Positions 23,817 to 33,161 are shown, numbered from the stretch's first letter. The stretch is DNA of 41,365 nt from Nitrospirota bacterium (GCA_023475105.1 JAMCWJ010000002.1:1-41365); one strand, 5' to 3'. Numbers and translations: made by a program. The notes: generated by a model from the sequence alone, not told the origin.

Positions 23817-24467
23817 ATGCTCCAGGCTATGCGCAAACATGCAAAATTCTTCTATGTGCTGTTTTTCATCATCATCCTTTCCTTCATATTCTGGGGCGTC
23901 GGAAACGTGGACAAATCGACTGCGGTGCCGATAGCCGAGGTGGGAAAAGAAAAGATCAGCGTTGAAGAATACTGGACGGCATATGACAGGGCAAGGGACT
24001 ATTACAGAAATATCACCAAAGGGAACTTCACCGAGGAGATGGAGAAAAAGCTCAATCTGAAGCAGAAGATCCTGGACAGTCTCGTCGACGATCTCCTGCT
24101 TCTGACGGAAGCGAAAAAGGTCGGCATCACGGTGGGCGACGCGGAACTGAGGGAGGCGATCGTCAATGATCCTGCTTTTATCCGGGACGGCAAATTCAAC
24201 GACGATGTGTATCTCAGAACGCTCCAGCTCAACAGGATGACGCCCGAGTATTACGAGTCCCAGAAAAAGAAGGAGCTGATCCTCCAGAGGATGCGCAGGC
24301 TGATCGGGGATTCCGTGGAGATCACGGACGCGGCGATGAGCGACCCTTCACTTTCCGCCTATGTGCAGCCCCTGCTTTCCCAAATGAGAGACAAGGCAGT
24401 CAAGTCCTATATCGACGGAATCCGGAAGCAGACGAAGATCAAGGTCAACCAGCAGCTGATCAGTTAG
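23817..24467 (+). CDS. SurA_N/PpiD-type membrane-anchored chaperone without PPIase domain
   Basis: The 216-aa protein has one N-terminal membrane anchor (residues 10-30: FFYVLFFIIILSFIFWGVGN) and a SurA_N_3-like region. That region contains VGKEKISVEEYWTAYDRARDYY, LKQKILDSLVDDLLLLTEAKKVGITVGDAELREAI and FNDDVYLRTLQLNRMTPEYYES. PpiD and related foldases carry a parvulin domain after this, but here the protein ends soon after RMRRLIGDSVEI with no parvulin motif. A periplasmic chaperone role without isomerase activity is likely. It is the last gene of the miaA-hfq-Nudix unit. Confidence 0.8.
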   Translation: MLQAMRKHAKFFYVLFFIIILSFIFWGVGNVDKSTAVPIAEVGKEKISVEEYWTAYDRARDYYRNITKGNFTEEMEKKLNLKQKILDSLVDDLLLLTEAKKVGITVGDAELREAIVNDPAFIRDGKFNDDVYLRTLQLNRMTPEYYESQKKKELILQRMRRLIGDSVEITDAAMSDPSLSAYVQPLLSQMRDKAVKSYIDGIRKQTKIKVNQQLIS

Positions 24468-24493
24468 CCCATGGTATTCATGAATTTCCGGCC

Positions 24494-24604
24494 GGACGGA
24501 GGCTCCGTGCTCATTCTCGCTCCGCTCCAGGGTTTTTACCTCTTTATTCTCCATTGAAAGACTGCGGGACTATCGGCAAAAGAAACCGCTCGGAGCCTCT
24601 GTCC
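24494..24604. repeat. Inverted-repeat bounded element between SurA_N-like gene and selA
   Basis: Arms GGACGGAGGCTCCG (24494-24507) and CGGAGCCTCTGTCC (24591-24604) match at 13 of 14 positions and are separated by 83 bp. The arms partly self-pair (GGAG/CTCC). It sits between convergent genes and may act as a shared terminator region or be a MITE remnant. I see no clear homology to the copies at 18.6 and 22.1 kb beyond the GGAC ends. Confidence 0.45.
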
Positions 24605-24654
24605 TGCCTGCTGCCCATCTCTGAAGTGTATGAATTATGTCTAGGGGAAGCCCG

Positions 24655-26046
24655 CTACCGCAGCGCCGACCTGAGGCCTTTTACGAGCGGACCGATTTCC
24701 CGGTCGCTAACGGTCCTGGCGTCTATGAGGAGAGCATCCCCCCGGATCCGCGCGACGATGGGGGGGTCGCCCGACCTGAGACGCTCTTCAAGCAAATTCA
24801 CCGATATCTTTTCCGGCCTGATCGAGAGCGCGTAGGTCGGAAAATCGACTTCGGGAAGAGAACCTCCTCCGGCCTTTGAAGAATCAGGGATCAGCGCCAC
24901 CTCGGCGTCCGTTAGCCCGCGCTTCAGCAGGAGCGCGATCTTCTTCGCCCTCGTCCTGATACTCTCCGGGTCCTCAAAGAGCATCTTCAGCGTAGGTATC
25001 CTTTCCTTCGCCCCGTCTTCGTCGGCGTACTCCATGAGTGTCGCTTCAAGCGCAGCGAGGGTAAGCTTATCTATCCTCACCGCCCTAGCGAGGGGGTTTT
25101 TCTGGATCTTTTCGATGAACTCGCGCTTCCCCACGATCAGGCCCGCCTGCGGGCCGCCGAGGAGTTTGTCTCCGCTGAAGGTGATGAGGTCGGCGCCGCT
25201 CTTCACAACCTCCCGGACCGAAGGCTCCAAATGTATCCCGTAGGGCCGGAGGTCCATGAGACAGCCGCTGCCGAGATCGTACATCACCGGGATCCCCCGG
25301 CCGCGGCCGAGGGCGACGAGCCTCTCTACCGGAACGTCCTCCGTGAACCCCGTGATGCGGTAGTTCGACTGGTGGACCTTAAGGAGAAGAGCCGTCAAAC
25401 CGCTCAGGGCATTTTCATAGTCATGCAGATGAGTCTTGTTCGTGGTTCCTACCTCTTTCATGAGTGCTCCGCTCTGGGCCATGACGTCCGGCACCCTGAA
25501 GGAACCGCCTATCTCGACCAGCTCCCCTCTCGAGACGACGACTTCCCTTGCCCTGGCGAGCGTGCCCAAACAGAGGAGGACCGCTGCCGCATTATTGTTC
25601 ACTGCAAACCCGTCTTCCGCTCCGGTAATCTCCCTCAGGAGTCTCTTGATATGCGCATACCGTTTTCCGCGTTTCCCTGACCCGAGGTCGTATTCGAGGT
25701 TCGAATAGCCCGTCGCTATCCTTCTGACGTTCTCGAGCACGCGCTCCGACAGGACCGACCGTCCGAGGTTGGTGTGAACGACAATCCCGGTTGCATTGAT
25801 GACGGGTCTGAGGCTGAGGGATGAGAGCCTTCCGATCACGAGTGCAATCCCCTGGGCCATGCTCTCCAGAGAGACCTCATCCGTCGTCCCTTCAAGAATC
25901 TCCTTCCTCCGGAGATCGATCCCCTGCCGCACTCCGCCAAGGACATATCTCCTCGGATACTTCTTCAGCCACTCCGCCCCCTGCTCGCTCTTGAGAACCT
26001 CGTCGACAGAGGGCAGACGGGAAAGCAATTCCTGCTTCGGGTTCAT
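24655..26046 (-). CDS. selA: L-seryl-tRNA(Sec) selenium transferase (SelA)
   Basis: The 463-aa PLP enzyme converts seryl-tRNA(Sec) to selenocysteyl-tRNA(Sec) with selenophosphate. Family landmarks are PVINATGIVVHTNLGRSVLS, YSNLEYDLGSGKRG, NNNAAAVLLCL, VSRGELVEIGGSFRVPDVM, TNKTH and the PLP lysine K294 in FSGDKLLGGPQAG. Length is normal for SelA. Its ATG overlaps the stop of the OsmC-like gene (TGA/ATG type), so it is translated from the same mRNA. selB is divergent. This makes selenoprotein synthesis in this organism likely, although tRNA-Sec and selD are not in the window. Confidence 0.96.
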   Translation of the reverse strand: MNPKQELLSRLPSVDEVLKSEQGAEWLKKYPRRYVLGGVRQGIDLRRKEILEGTTDEVSLESMAQGIALVIGRLSSLSLRPVINATGIVVHTNLGRSVLSERVLENVRRIATGYSNLEYDLGSGKRGKRYAHIKRLLREITGAEDGFAVNNNAAAVLLCLGTLARAREVVVSRGELVEIGGSFRVPDVMAQSGALMKEVGTTNKTHLHDYENALSGLTALLLKVHQSNYRITGFTEDVPVERLVALGRGRGIPVMYDLGSGCLMDLRPYGIHLEPSVREVVKSGADLITFSGDKLLGGPQAGLIVGKREFIEKIQKNPLARAVRIDKLTLAALEATLMEYADEDGAKERIPTLKMLFEDPESIRTRAKKIALLLKRGLTDAEVALIPDSSKAGGGSLPEVDFPTYALSIRPEKISVNLLEERLRSGDPPIVARIRGDALLIDARTVSDREIGPLVKGLRSALR

Positions 26047-26549
26047 CCCCTTGCGTCCTCCACTACGGCGCCTTCTCCCTGTCCGTTGATGATGTACCTG
26101 ACAGCGACCCTCAGGTCGTTGCGCAGGGTGTGGTACACGGAACAGTACTTCTCCTGGGAAAGAGAGATGACCCGCTCCATTTTCTTCGGTGTGATATTTT
26201 CGCCCGAAACATGAATCACCATCTCGACCGTTTTGTAGTACTGCGGGGGTGTCGGGTTTCTCTCTCCCGCGACATCTATTTTGAATTGAGTGATCACGGC
26301 CTTCATCTTCTGCAGAAAAGAGACGACGTCAATGGCAAGACAACCCGCGACGCTCATGAGCAGACTCTCGGTGGGGATGCAGCCCCATTGGGCCTGGGCG
26401 TCGAAGTCGATCTCGTATCCCCGCTGGGTCCTGGCCTGGAAAATGAGGTCCTTATCCCATGTCAGCGTCCCCTTATTGAGGGGCATGATCTTCCCCTTGT
26501 ATCCCTCCAGGGATTCCTCCAACAACTTAATTTCCTCCTTTTCCGCCAT
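26043..26549 (-). CDS. OsmC/YhfA-family protein
   Basis: The 168-aa protein has the two conserved cysteines of the OsmC fold: C70 (SVAGCLAIDVVSF) and C136 (QEKYCSVYHTL). It resembles the YhfA-like subgroup with an N-terminal extension of about 25 residues. OsmC proteins reduce organic peroxides through the cysteine pair, though the YhfA subgroup has no firmly established substrate. The ATG has GGAGGAAAC just upstream. Overlap with selA by 4 bp indicates a two-gene operon; the link to selenium is positional only. Confidence 0.88.
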   Translation of the reverse strand: MAEKEEIKLLEESLEGYKGKIMPLNKGTLTWDKDLIFQARTQRGYEIDFDAQAQWGCIPTESLLMSVAGCLAIDVVSFLQKMKAVITQFKIDVAGERNPTPPQYYKTVEMVIHVSGENITPKKMERVISLSQEKYCSVYHTLRNDLRVAVRYIINGQGEGAVVEDARG

Positions 26550-26674
26550 GCTGAAGTTTCCTCCTTGACGTACGATTGATGCTGCGGGCTTCCGGTGGCG
26601 CCGCGCCGGCTATCGGTTCGTGCGATGCATACTGCGTTGCGCTGAAAGCGGTCTCCGGCCCTCAAAGTATGCTT

Positions 26675-26704
26675 ATTATATAGCTACGGGAGAAAGACTG
26701 TAAA
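26675..26704 (-). promoter_or_regulatory. Probable promoter of the osmC-like/selA operon
   Basis: On the minus strand, TTTACA (26704-26699) is followed after 18 bp by a perfect TATAAT (26680-26675). The leader to the OsmC-like start would be about 120 nt. The remainder of the 210-bp divergent gap before selB shows no other clear element. Confidence 0.5.
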
Positions 26705-26759
26705 GATCCGCCCACAGTCCTCTCTTGATACATCGCGGCCCTTTTGCATAGAATACCTC

Positions 26760-28634
26760 ATGCGCTATGTAATTCTCGGCACCGCGGGCCACATCGACCA
26801 CGGCAAAAGCTCCCTCGTAAAGGCCCTCACCGGCATAGACCCGGACAGATTGAAAGAGGAGAAAGAGCGGGGGATAACCATCGACCTCGGCTTTGCCGAT
26901 CTCACCTATCCCGACGGACTGACGGTAGGAATCGTCGATGTCCCGGGACACGAGAGGCTTGTCCGCAATATGCTCGCGGGGGCCGGCGGCATCGACCTCG
27001 TGCTTCTTGTCATTGCCGCCGATGAGGGCATCATGCCCCAGAGCAGGGAACATCTCGCCATATGCAATCTCCTGAAGATCAAGTCGGGCCTTATCGCGGT
27101 CACAAAAGCGGACTTGGCAGAGAAAGAATGGCTTGACCTGGTGACGGATGAGGTGAAGGGTTTTGTGAAGGGCACCTTTCTCGAGGGCGCGGAGGTGATC
27201 CCTGTTTCGGCGAAGACCGGCTTCAATCTCGATCTTTTGAAGGAAACAATCAGGGAGATCGCGCTGAAGGTCGAGCCGAAGCCGGTACGGGAGATCTTCA
27301 GGCTCCCGATAGACAGGGTCTTTACCATGAAAGGCTTTGGGACCGTCATCACAGGCACCGTCGTCTCGGGCACTCTGTCCGTGGACGAAGCGGTCGAGAT
27401 ACAGCCCTCAGGCCTGAGCACAAAGGTGAGAGGCCTTCACAGCCACGGGAAACCTATTCGCACCGCGTATGCGGGTCAGAGGGTCGCGATCAATCTCCAG
27501 GGGGTGAACAAGGAGGAGCTGAGCCGCGGCGATGTCGCGGTGACACCGGAGGCGGTCGTTCCTTCGAAGATCATGGACGCCCGTCTCGAGCTCCTGGCGG
27601 ACGCCCCCGCGGTGAAAAGCAAAAGCCTCGTGCATCTGCACATCACCACCTCCGAGACGATCGCCCGGGTTGTCCTCTATGACAGAGAGGAACTGAAGCC
27701 GGGGGAGTCCTGTTACTGCCAGTTGCGTCTTGAGGGTCCCGTGGTGGCCCTTTCCGGAGACAGGTTCATCGTGAGAAGGTTTTCCCCGGTCATCACCATA
27801 GGAGGCGGCACGATCCTCGATCCTTCCCCTGAAAGGAGAAGACGGAAGGATTCGACCGCAGACCTGGAAGTGCTCGAAAGGGAAGGTCTCCCCGAAAAGA
27901 TCGCCATAAAGGCAAAGAAGGCCGGCATGAGGGGCCTGAATGCGCATTCCCTTACCGGCTGGATAAAGGCCGAGATCCCGGCCACCGAAGAGTCCCTCGC
28001 GATGCTGGAGTCCCGGCGGGTCGTCGTCCGGCTGAACGACACGCTGTTCCACCGGGAGGTATACGAGGGCCTCTCACGAAGCATCACGGAGACCCTTGCC
28101 GCCTTCCACAAGAAAAATCCCCTCACTCCGGGAATGCCGAAGGAAGAGTTGAGGGCACAGATGAGGATACGCCAGGAGATATGGGCAAGCTGGCTCGGTT
28201 CTATGGAGACGGTGGCGGTAGACAGGGATGTGGTGAGACTGAAGAGTTTCAAGGCCGCATCAGCAGGTTCTTCCGAGGCCTCGTCCAAGATACTCTCAGG
28301 TCTCGAAAAGGCGCGATTTCAACCTCCGGCGAAGGAGGAGATCTCGGAGACCCTCGCCATGCCGCAGAAGACAATGACCGACATGCTGAGGCTCATGAGC
28401 GCGGAGGGTTCGCTGGTGCGGATCAACGACTCCCTCTATATCGCCTCTTCGGTGTACGGCGAGATGATCTCCCTGCTCCGCGCCTTTTTCTCGAAAAAAC
28501 AGGAAATGACCGTGGCCGAATTCAGGGACCTCCTCGGCACCACGAGAAAGTATGCGTTGCCCTTTCTCGAATACCTGGATTCGCACGGGGTAACGCTCCG
28601 CGTGGGAGACGTGAGGAAATCCCTTTTGAAGTGA
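26760..28634 (+). CDS. selB: Selenocysteine-specific elongation factor SelB
   Basis: The 624-aa EF-Tu-like GTPase delivers Sec-tRNA(Sec) to UGA codons that have a SECIS. Motifs are G1 [13 protein letters not shown] (7-19), the SelB-specific [17 protein letters not shown]3 [13 protein letters not shown] and G4 TKAD. Domain 2 carries [18 protein letters not shown], and four C-terminal winged helices (about 370-624) bind SECIS. The ATG at 26760 has no strong Shine-Dalgarno; [16 protein letters not shown] leaves no room for a later start. It is divergent from osmC-like/selA. Confidence 0.96.
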   Translation: MRYVILGTAGHIDHGKSSLVKALTGIDPDRLKEEKERGITIDLGFADLTYPDGLTVGIVDVPGHERLVRNMLAGAGGIDLVLLVIAADEGIMPQSREHLAICNLLKIKSGLIAVTKADLAEKEWLDLVTDEVKGFVKGTFLEGAEVIPVSAKTGFNLDLLKETIREIALKVEPKPVREIFRLPIDRVFTMKGFGTVITGTVVSGTLSVDEAVEIQPSGLSTKVRGLHSHGKPIRTAYAGQRVAINLQGVNKEELSRGDVAVTPEAVVPSKIMDARLELLADAPAVKSKSLVHLHITTSETIARVVLYDREELKPGESCYCQLRLEGPVVALSGDRFIVRRFSPVITIGGGTILDPSPERRRRKDSTADLEVLEREGLPEKIAIKAKKAGMRGLNAHSLTGWIKAEIPATEESLAMLESRRVVVRLNDTLFHREVYEGLSRSITETLAAFHKKNPLTPGMPKEELRAQMRIRQEIWASWLGSMETVAVDRDVVRLKSFKAASAGSSEASSKILSGLEKARFQPPAKEEISETLAMPQKTMTDMLRLMSAEGSLVRINDSLYIASSVYGEMISLLRAFFSKKQEMTVAEFRDLLGTTRKYALPFLEYLDSHGVTLRVGDVRKSLLK

Positions 28635-28659
28635 ACCAGGTCCCGGGCGGGATTTGAAA

Positions 28660-28735
28660 TGGTGGGCAGTCGCAGAATCGAACTGCGGACACGAGGCTTT
28701 TCAGGCCTCTGCTCTACCGACTGAGCTAACTGCCC
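28660..28735 (-). tRNA. tRNA-Phe (GAA)
   Basis: The 76-nt cloverleaf has acceptor GGGCAGT/ACTGCCC, D-arm GCTC/GAGC, anticodon stem GAGGC/GCCTC with loop CTGAAAA (anticodon GAA, at 28702-28700), variable loop GTGTC, T-arm CGCAG/CTGCG with TTCGATT, and an encoded CCA. It is not tRNA-Sec: the variable arm is short and the anticodon is not UCA. Confidence 0.97.
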
Positions 28736-28808
28736 GTGTCATAAACTATACTGGTTATGGCTTTTTGTTGTCAAGAATGCGTGAAGATATGAAGGAATCG
28801 GGGGCGGC

Positions 28809-30341
28809 ATGACGGATGGGAGAAGAAATCTGCGCACTTACTGGCCGGCGGTCCTCTCCGGTCTTTTGCTCGTCCTCTGTTTCCCGACCTTCTCCCTCTG
28901 GCCGCTCGCCTGGGTCGCGTTCGTGCCTCTGCTCCTCTCCCTGTGGGACAAGAGGCCCAGGGAGGCGTTCTTCAGCGGCCTCGTCACGGGCGTCTTCTAT
29001 TTCTTCGGGACCCTCTACTGGATATACCATTCGATGAACCACTACGGGTCCGTGCCGCTCGTCCTGAGCTTCGCCGCGGTCCTCCTGCTCAGCCTCTACC
29101 TGAGCCTTTACCCGGGCCTGTTCGCGCTTCTTTTTTCGATGAAGATCAGGTCCTCCCGGATGCCCGCCCTCGTGCTCGCTCCCGTCTTCTGGGTCACCCT
29201 CGAATTTGCCCGCTCCTACGCGCTCACGGGGTTTCCCTGGTCGAGCATCGGGTATTCCCAATACCCGTTTCTCCACGGGATCCAGTTCGCCGACGTCACA
29301 GGCATCTACGGCGTGTCGTTCCTCGTCCTTGCAGTAAACGGGGCGATCGCGGACCTGTTTATTATCCAGCGGAGGAGGGAGCAGATGCCCCTCTTTTCCC
29401 TGTCTCAGACCCTTATCGGTTATTCCGTCTTTTTCGTCTCCCTCGTCATGGTATTCTCGTACGGCTACTGGAGACTGCACCAGGAGCGGCCGGGGAATTC
29501 CGTAAAGGTGAGCATTGTGCAGGGCAACATAGAGCAGGACAAGAAATGGGAACCCCGCTACCAGGATGAGGTCATCGCGGACTACAAGGAACTGACGATG
29601 AAAGCTGTGGCCTCTGCGCCGTCTCTTGTCATCTGGCCGGAGACCGCACTGCCCTTTTATTTCGGCTATGACACGAATCGTTCCGCCGACCTCGTCGAAT
29701 TTCAGCGCCGGCTGAATTCCTACCTCCTCTTCGGGAGCGTTCTCGTGCAGAGACCCCCTTCGGCGGGCAGACCTGCGCTCCTCACAAACAGCGCGGTACT
29801 GCTCGACAAGGAAGGAAATGTGACGTACAGTTATGATAAAATACATTTGGTGCCTTTTGGAGAGTACGTTCCCCTGAGGAGCATCCTTTTCTTTGTGGAC
29901 AGGCTCGCCGAAGGCATCGGCGATTACAAGCCCGGAGAAACGATCGTAAAGGCAGACACTTCCTTCGGAAGCTTCGGCACCTTTATCTGCTATGAGATCA
30001 TTTTCCCGGGGTTGGTGAGGAAATTCTATTCCAGGAGCGGAGATTTTATCGTAACGATCACGAACGATGCCTGGTTCGGAAGGACCGCGGGGCCGTATCA
30101 GCATTTCAGCATGGCTGTCTTCAGGGCGATAGAGAACAGGAAGCCCGTGCTCAGGGCTGCGAATACCGGAATATCGGGGTATATCGACAGCAACGGACGG
30201 ATCATCAGAATGACCCCGCTCTTTGAACGGAGGGTCGAAACGGTCGATGTAAGGACTGACCCTACGAGGAGTTTCTATTCGAGATACGGAGACCTCTTCT
30301 CCTATCTCTGCATCGTCGCTTCGCTGTTCCTTTTGATCTGA
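28809..30341 (+). CDS. lnt: Apolipoprotein N-acyltransferase (Lnt)
   Basis: The 510-aa integral membrane enzyme adds the third acyl chain to lipoproteins. The N-terminal part has about six membrane helices (GLLLVLCFPTFSLWPLAWVAF onward). The nitrilase-like domain has the Glu-Lys-Cys triad: E278 (IWPETALPFYF), K344 (YDKIHLVPFGEYVP) and C394 (ICYEIIFPGLV). Also typical are ITNDAWFGRTAGPYQHF and RAANTGISGYI. It supports a Gram-negative envelope. prfB follows after 33 bp and is probably co-transcribed. Confidence 0.95.
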   Translation: MTDGRRNLRTYWPAVLSGLLLVLCFPTFSLWPLAWVAFVPLLLSLWDKRPREAFFSGLVTGVFYFFGTLYWIYHSMNHYGSVPLVLSFAAVLLLSLYLSLYPGLFALLFSMKIRSSRMPALVLAPVFWVTLEFARSYALTGFPWSSIGYSQYPFLHGIQFADVTGIYGVSFLVLAVNGAIADLFIIQRRREQMPLFSLSQTLIGYSVFFVSLVMVFSYGYWRLHQERPGNSVKVSIVQGNIEQDKKWEPRYQDEVIADYKELTMKAVASAPSLVIWPETALPFYFGYDTNRSADLVEFQRRLNSYLLFGSVLVQRPPSAGRPALLTNSAVLLDKEGNVTYSYDKIHLVPFGEYVPLRSILFFVDRLAEGIGDYKPGETIVKADTSFGSFGTFICYEIIFPGLVRKFYSRSGDFIVTITNDAWFGRTAGPYQHFSMAVFRAIENRKPVLRAANTGISGYIDSNGRIIRMTPLFERRVETVDVRTDPTRSFYSRYGDLFSYLCIVASLFLLI

Positions 30342-30374
30342 AACGAGTGAAACAACATCCAAGGAGGTAAAAAT

Positions 30375-31485
30375 ATGGTGCGTGTTGACGAAATAGGACA
30401 GGAGATGATAACCCTGAGGCTTAAGACGGATTCCCTGAGAGGTTATCTTTGATGTACGCGGCATCAGGGAAGCGATAGAGCGCATCAACGGCGAGCTCGC
30501 CCTCGAATCTACCTGGTCTTCGCCCCGGAAGTTGCACGCCTTGCAGAAGAAAAAGGCCCAACTCGAAAACATCCTCTCGCCCTTCGAAGCGGCCGAGGAA
30601 AAGCTTTCCTATCTTGAAAACTCGCTGGACATTCTCCAGGAAGAAGGGGGGGAGGCTTTTCTGAAAGAGATCCGGGAAGGAATAGAGAGCCTCAGGGACT
30701 CGATCAAGACGATAGAGCTGAGACATCTCCTTTCCGGGGAGATAGACGGCAATAATGCGATTATCGCGATCCATCCGGGGGCCGGAGGCACGGAAAGTCA
30801 GGACTGGGCACAGATCCTGATGAGGATGTACCTCAGGTGGGCCGAGAGGCACGGCTTCACCACAGAAGTGGTCGACCTTCTGCCTGGTGAAGAAGCGGGC
30901 ATAAAAAGCGCCACTATCACGGTATCGGGTCTCTATGCCTACGGGTACCTGAAGGCTGAGGCAGGCGTCCACCGCCTCGTGAGGATATCCCCTTTCGACG
31001 CCAACAAGAGAAGGCATACCTCTTTTTCGGCTGTCCTCGTCTTTCCCGAGATCGAGGAGAACATCGACCTGGAGATCAACGAAGACGACCTGAGGATCGA
31101 CACCTTCAGGGCCTCGGGCGCGGGCGGCCAGCATGTGAACAAGACATCCTCCGCCGTCAGGATTACCCACGTCCCCACGGGGATCATCGTCACTTGCCAG
31201 AACGAAAGGTCCCAGCATAAAAACAAGGCTATGGCATTGAAGATACTGAGGGCCAGGCTCTATGACATGCAGTTGAAAGAACAGGAGAAGAAGGTCGAGG
31301 ACATTGTCGGAGACAAGAAGGGTATTTCGTGGGGGAACCAGATCAGGTCCTATATTCTCCAGCCGTACCGGCTGGTAAAAGACCATAGGACGGATACGGA
31401 GGTCGGAAATGTGGACGCCGTTCTCGACGGGGATATCGATATTTTCATCGACGCCTACTTGAGGGCAAAAAGCAAGGCGGCGTAG
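30375..31485 (+). CDS. prfB: Peptide chain release factor 2 (RF2), with programmed +1 frameshift
   Basis: Translation starts at ATG 30375, after AAGGAGG, and runs 25 codons (MVRVDEIGQEMITLRLKTDS, then LRGYL) to an in-frame TGA at 30450-30452. It then shifts +1 and continues from GAT at 30451 to the stop at 31485, giving about 369 aa, close to the usual RF2 length. After the shift: VRGIREAIERINGELALEST. RF2 motifs are SPF (RISPFDANKRRHTSFSA) for UGA/UAA recognition and GAGGQHVNKTSSAVR for hydrolysis. A TGA-reading factor that regulates itself here matters because the cell also recodes UGA for selenocysteine. Annotation from the later in-frame start would miss the N-terminus. Confidence 0.95.
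30435..30453 (+). promoter_or_regulatory. prfB programmed frameshift site
   Basis: The site has an SD-like GAGAGGT a few nt before TAT-CTT-TGA. This matches the conserved RF2 autoregulatory site (SD-like stretch, CUU slippery codon, UGA), here followed by T rather than C. Low RF2 stalls the ribosome at UGA and favours slippage from CUU to UUU. Confidence 0.9.
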
Positions 31486-31486
31486 T

Positions 31487-31750
31487 CTTTCTACTATCTT
31501 TTATATATAAGTACTTTTAGTAATAGTAGAATTCCCTGTGAAAAAGTAGAGAAGGCCGCAGAGCGGGCAATAACGCCCTTCGGGACAGGAGAGGACTGTG
31601 AATAGTTTAGGGGGTTTTTGAGAAGTTCCGGATGAATTTTCTCTTTGTCCCGGTTTGCCACAGGGAGTTCACAGGATACCATGAATCTCCTTGCCATGGG
31701 TGTGGATATTGAGTATAATAATGAGCTTCAGGAGGGATATTTATTCACAC
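31487..31750. other. Putative chromosomal replication origin (oriC)
   Basis: The 313-bp gap between prfB and dnaA holds DnaA-box-like 9-mers: TTATTCACA (31741-31749, plus); minus-strand sites at 31701-31709 (ATATCCACA), 31597-31605 (CTATTCACA) and 31537-31545 (TTTTTCACA); and a weak plus-strand TTTGCCACA (31654-31662). Next to the 31537 site, on the prfB side, come GGG, then four DnaA-trio units TAG-TAA-TAG-TAG (31518-31529, plus) and the AT-rich tract CTTTTATATATAAG (31498-31511). Box, GC step, trio and AT tract follow the basal unwinding order known from Bacillus. A 9-bp inverted repeat TTCTACTAT/ATAGTAGAA (31489/31531) brackets the tract. Confidence 0.65.
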
Positions 31751-31798
31751 GTGTTGATAATTTGTTAATAAGTATTCCCTCCCGCAATCACGACGACT

Positions 31799-33148
31799 AT
31801 GGACACCGGTGAACACATGCCCTTGGAAGATATTTGGAACAAAAGCCTTTCTATTATCGAGAAGAAGGTAGGCGCGAACGCCTTCGAACTTTGGTTCAAG
31901 CCGATAAAACTCTCCCAGCTGAAGGAGCAGAACGCCGTCCTGGAGATACCGAACCGTTTCTTCAGGGATTGGGTGGAAGACTGCTACCCGGGTCTTCTCA
32001 GCGAGGTGATCGAGGAGATCGCCGGGCATCCTGTGACTGTCAAATTCAGGATCGCAGAGAAGGTCGATTCGGAGGTCAAGAAGATCGATGCCCGCCTCGA
32101 AGGGAGACGGCAGCGCCTTGCGAACAAGGGCATTTATCTCAACCCGAAATACACTTTCGCCAATTTTCTTACGGGACAGAGCAACCAGTTTGCCCAGGCC
32201 GCGGCGATGGCGGTGGCGGAGTCGCTCGGCAAGGCGTACAATCCCCTCTTCATATACGGGGGCGTCGGTCTCGGCAAGACGCATCTGATCTCGGCCATCG
32301 GCAACAGGATTGCGGACAGGAGGCACGATTTCAATATCCTCTACGTATCGTCGGAACAATTCACGAATGAGGTCGTTTCGGCCGTACGGCACGGAAAGAC
32401 GGAAGAACTCAAAGGAAAGTACAGAAATGTGGACCTCCTGCTCGTGGACGACGTCCAGTTCATAGAGAACAAGACCGCCACTCAGGAAGAGCTGTTCCAT
32501 ACCTTGAATACCCTCTATGAAAAACAGAAGCAGATCGTCCTGTCGAGCGACAGACCGCCCAAGGAGATCAAGAATATCACCGACAGGCTGAGATCGCGAT
32601 TCAGTATGGGGCTGATTGCGGACATACAACCCCCGGAGATCGAACTCAGGATGGCGATCGTCCAGAAAAAGGCCGAGATGGAAAGGATCCACCTCACGGA
32701 CGAGGTGATGAATTTCATCGCCGCGAAGATCAAGTCCAATATCCGGGAGCTGGAAGGGTGTCTCATACGGCTCGGCGCACAGTCTTCCCTGACGGGCGAG
32801 CCGATCGATGTCGCCATGGCGAAGAATATCCTGAGGGATATCATTTCCGACGACGACAGGCCGGTCGGGATCGAACAGATACAAAAAGCGGTCGCTGATT
32901 TTTTCGGCATCAAGGTCCAGGAGATGCGGTCGAAGAAAAGGACGAAAGAGATAGCGATCCCTCGGCAGGTCGCGATGTATCTGAGCAAGCAGTTCACCGA
33001 TTGCTCGTTGAGCGACATCGGGAAAAACTTCGGCGGCAAGGACCATGCCACGGTCATCTACGCCTGCAAACAGATCGGGGAGAGAAGGGCAAGAGACGAA
33101 GAATTCAACGGAAAGATCGAAAATCTCATAAAAAGGGTGCAAGGATAG
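31799..33148 (+). CDS. dnaA: Chromosomal replication initiator DnaA
   Basis: The 449-aa AAA+ initiator has domain I (LEDIWNKSLSIIEKKVGANA, about 7-80), Walker A GGVGLGKTHL (about 152), Walker B LLVDDVQFIENK, the initiator-specific region, and domain IV with the DnaA signature GGKDHATVIYACKQI for box binding. Two starts are possible, 31799 and 31817 (MPLEDIW); the second gives the more usual N-terminus. DnaA-box-like sites directly upstream suggest autoregulation. dnaN follows after 13 bp. Confidence 0.97.
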   Translation: MDTGEHMPLEDIWNKSLSIIEKKVGANAFELWFKPIKLSQLKEQNAVLEIPNRFFRDWVEDCYPGLLSEVIEEIAGHPVTVKFRIAEKVDSEVKKIDARLEGRRQRLANKGIYLNPKYTFANFLTGQSNQFAQAAAMAVAESLGKAYNPLFIYGGVGLGKTHLISAIGNRIADRRHDFNILYVSSEQFTNEVVSAVRHGKTEELKGKYRNVDLLLVDDVQFIENKTATQEELFHTLNTLYEKQKQIVLSSDRPPKEIKNITDRLRSRFSMGLIADIQPPEIELRMAIVQKKAEMERIHLTDEVMNFIAAKIKSNIRELEGCLIRLGAQSSLTGEPIDVAMAKNILRDIISDDDRPVGIEQIQKAVADFFGIKVQEMRSKKRTKEIAIPRQVAMYLSKQFTDCSLSDIGKNFGGKDHATVIYACKQIGERRARDEEFNGKIENLIKRVQG

Positions 33149-33161
33149 CAAGGAGGTCCGT

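Noticed and set aside
28660-28735. Possible tRNA-Sec next to selB
   Set aside because: The cloverleaf has anticodon GAA, a 7-bp acceptor stem and a 5-nt variable loop, so it is tRNA-Phe. No tRNA-Sec is visible in the window.
28755-30572. 605-aa minus-strand open frame over lnt
   Set aside because: Antisense shadow of lnt; low-complexity charged sequence without recognisable domains.
30532-31485. prfB starting at ATG 30532
   Set aside because: It would lack the RF2 N-terminal domain. The conserved frameshift site at 30435-30453 shows the true start at 30375.
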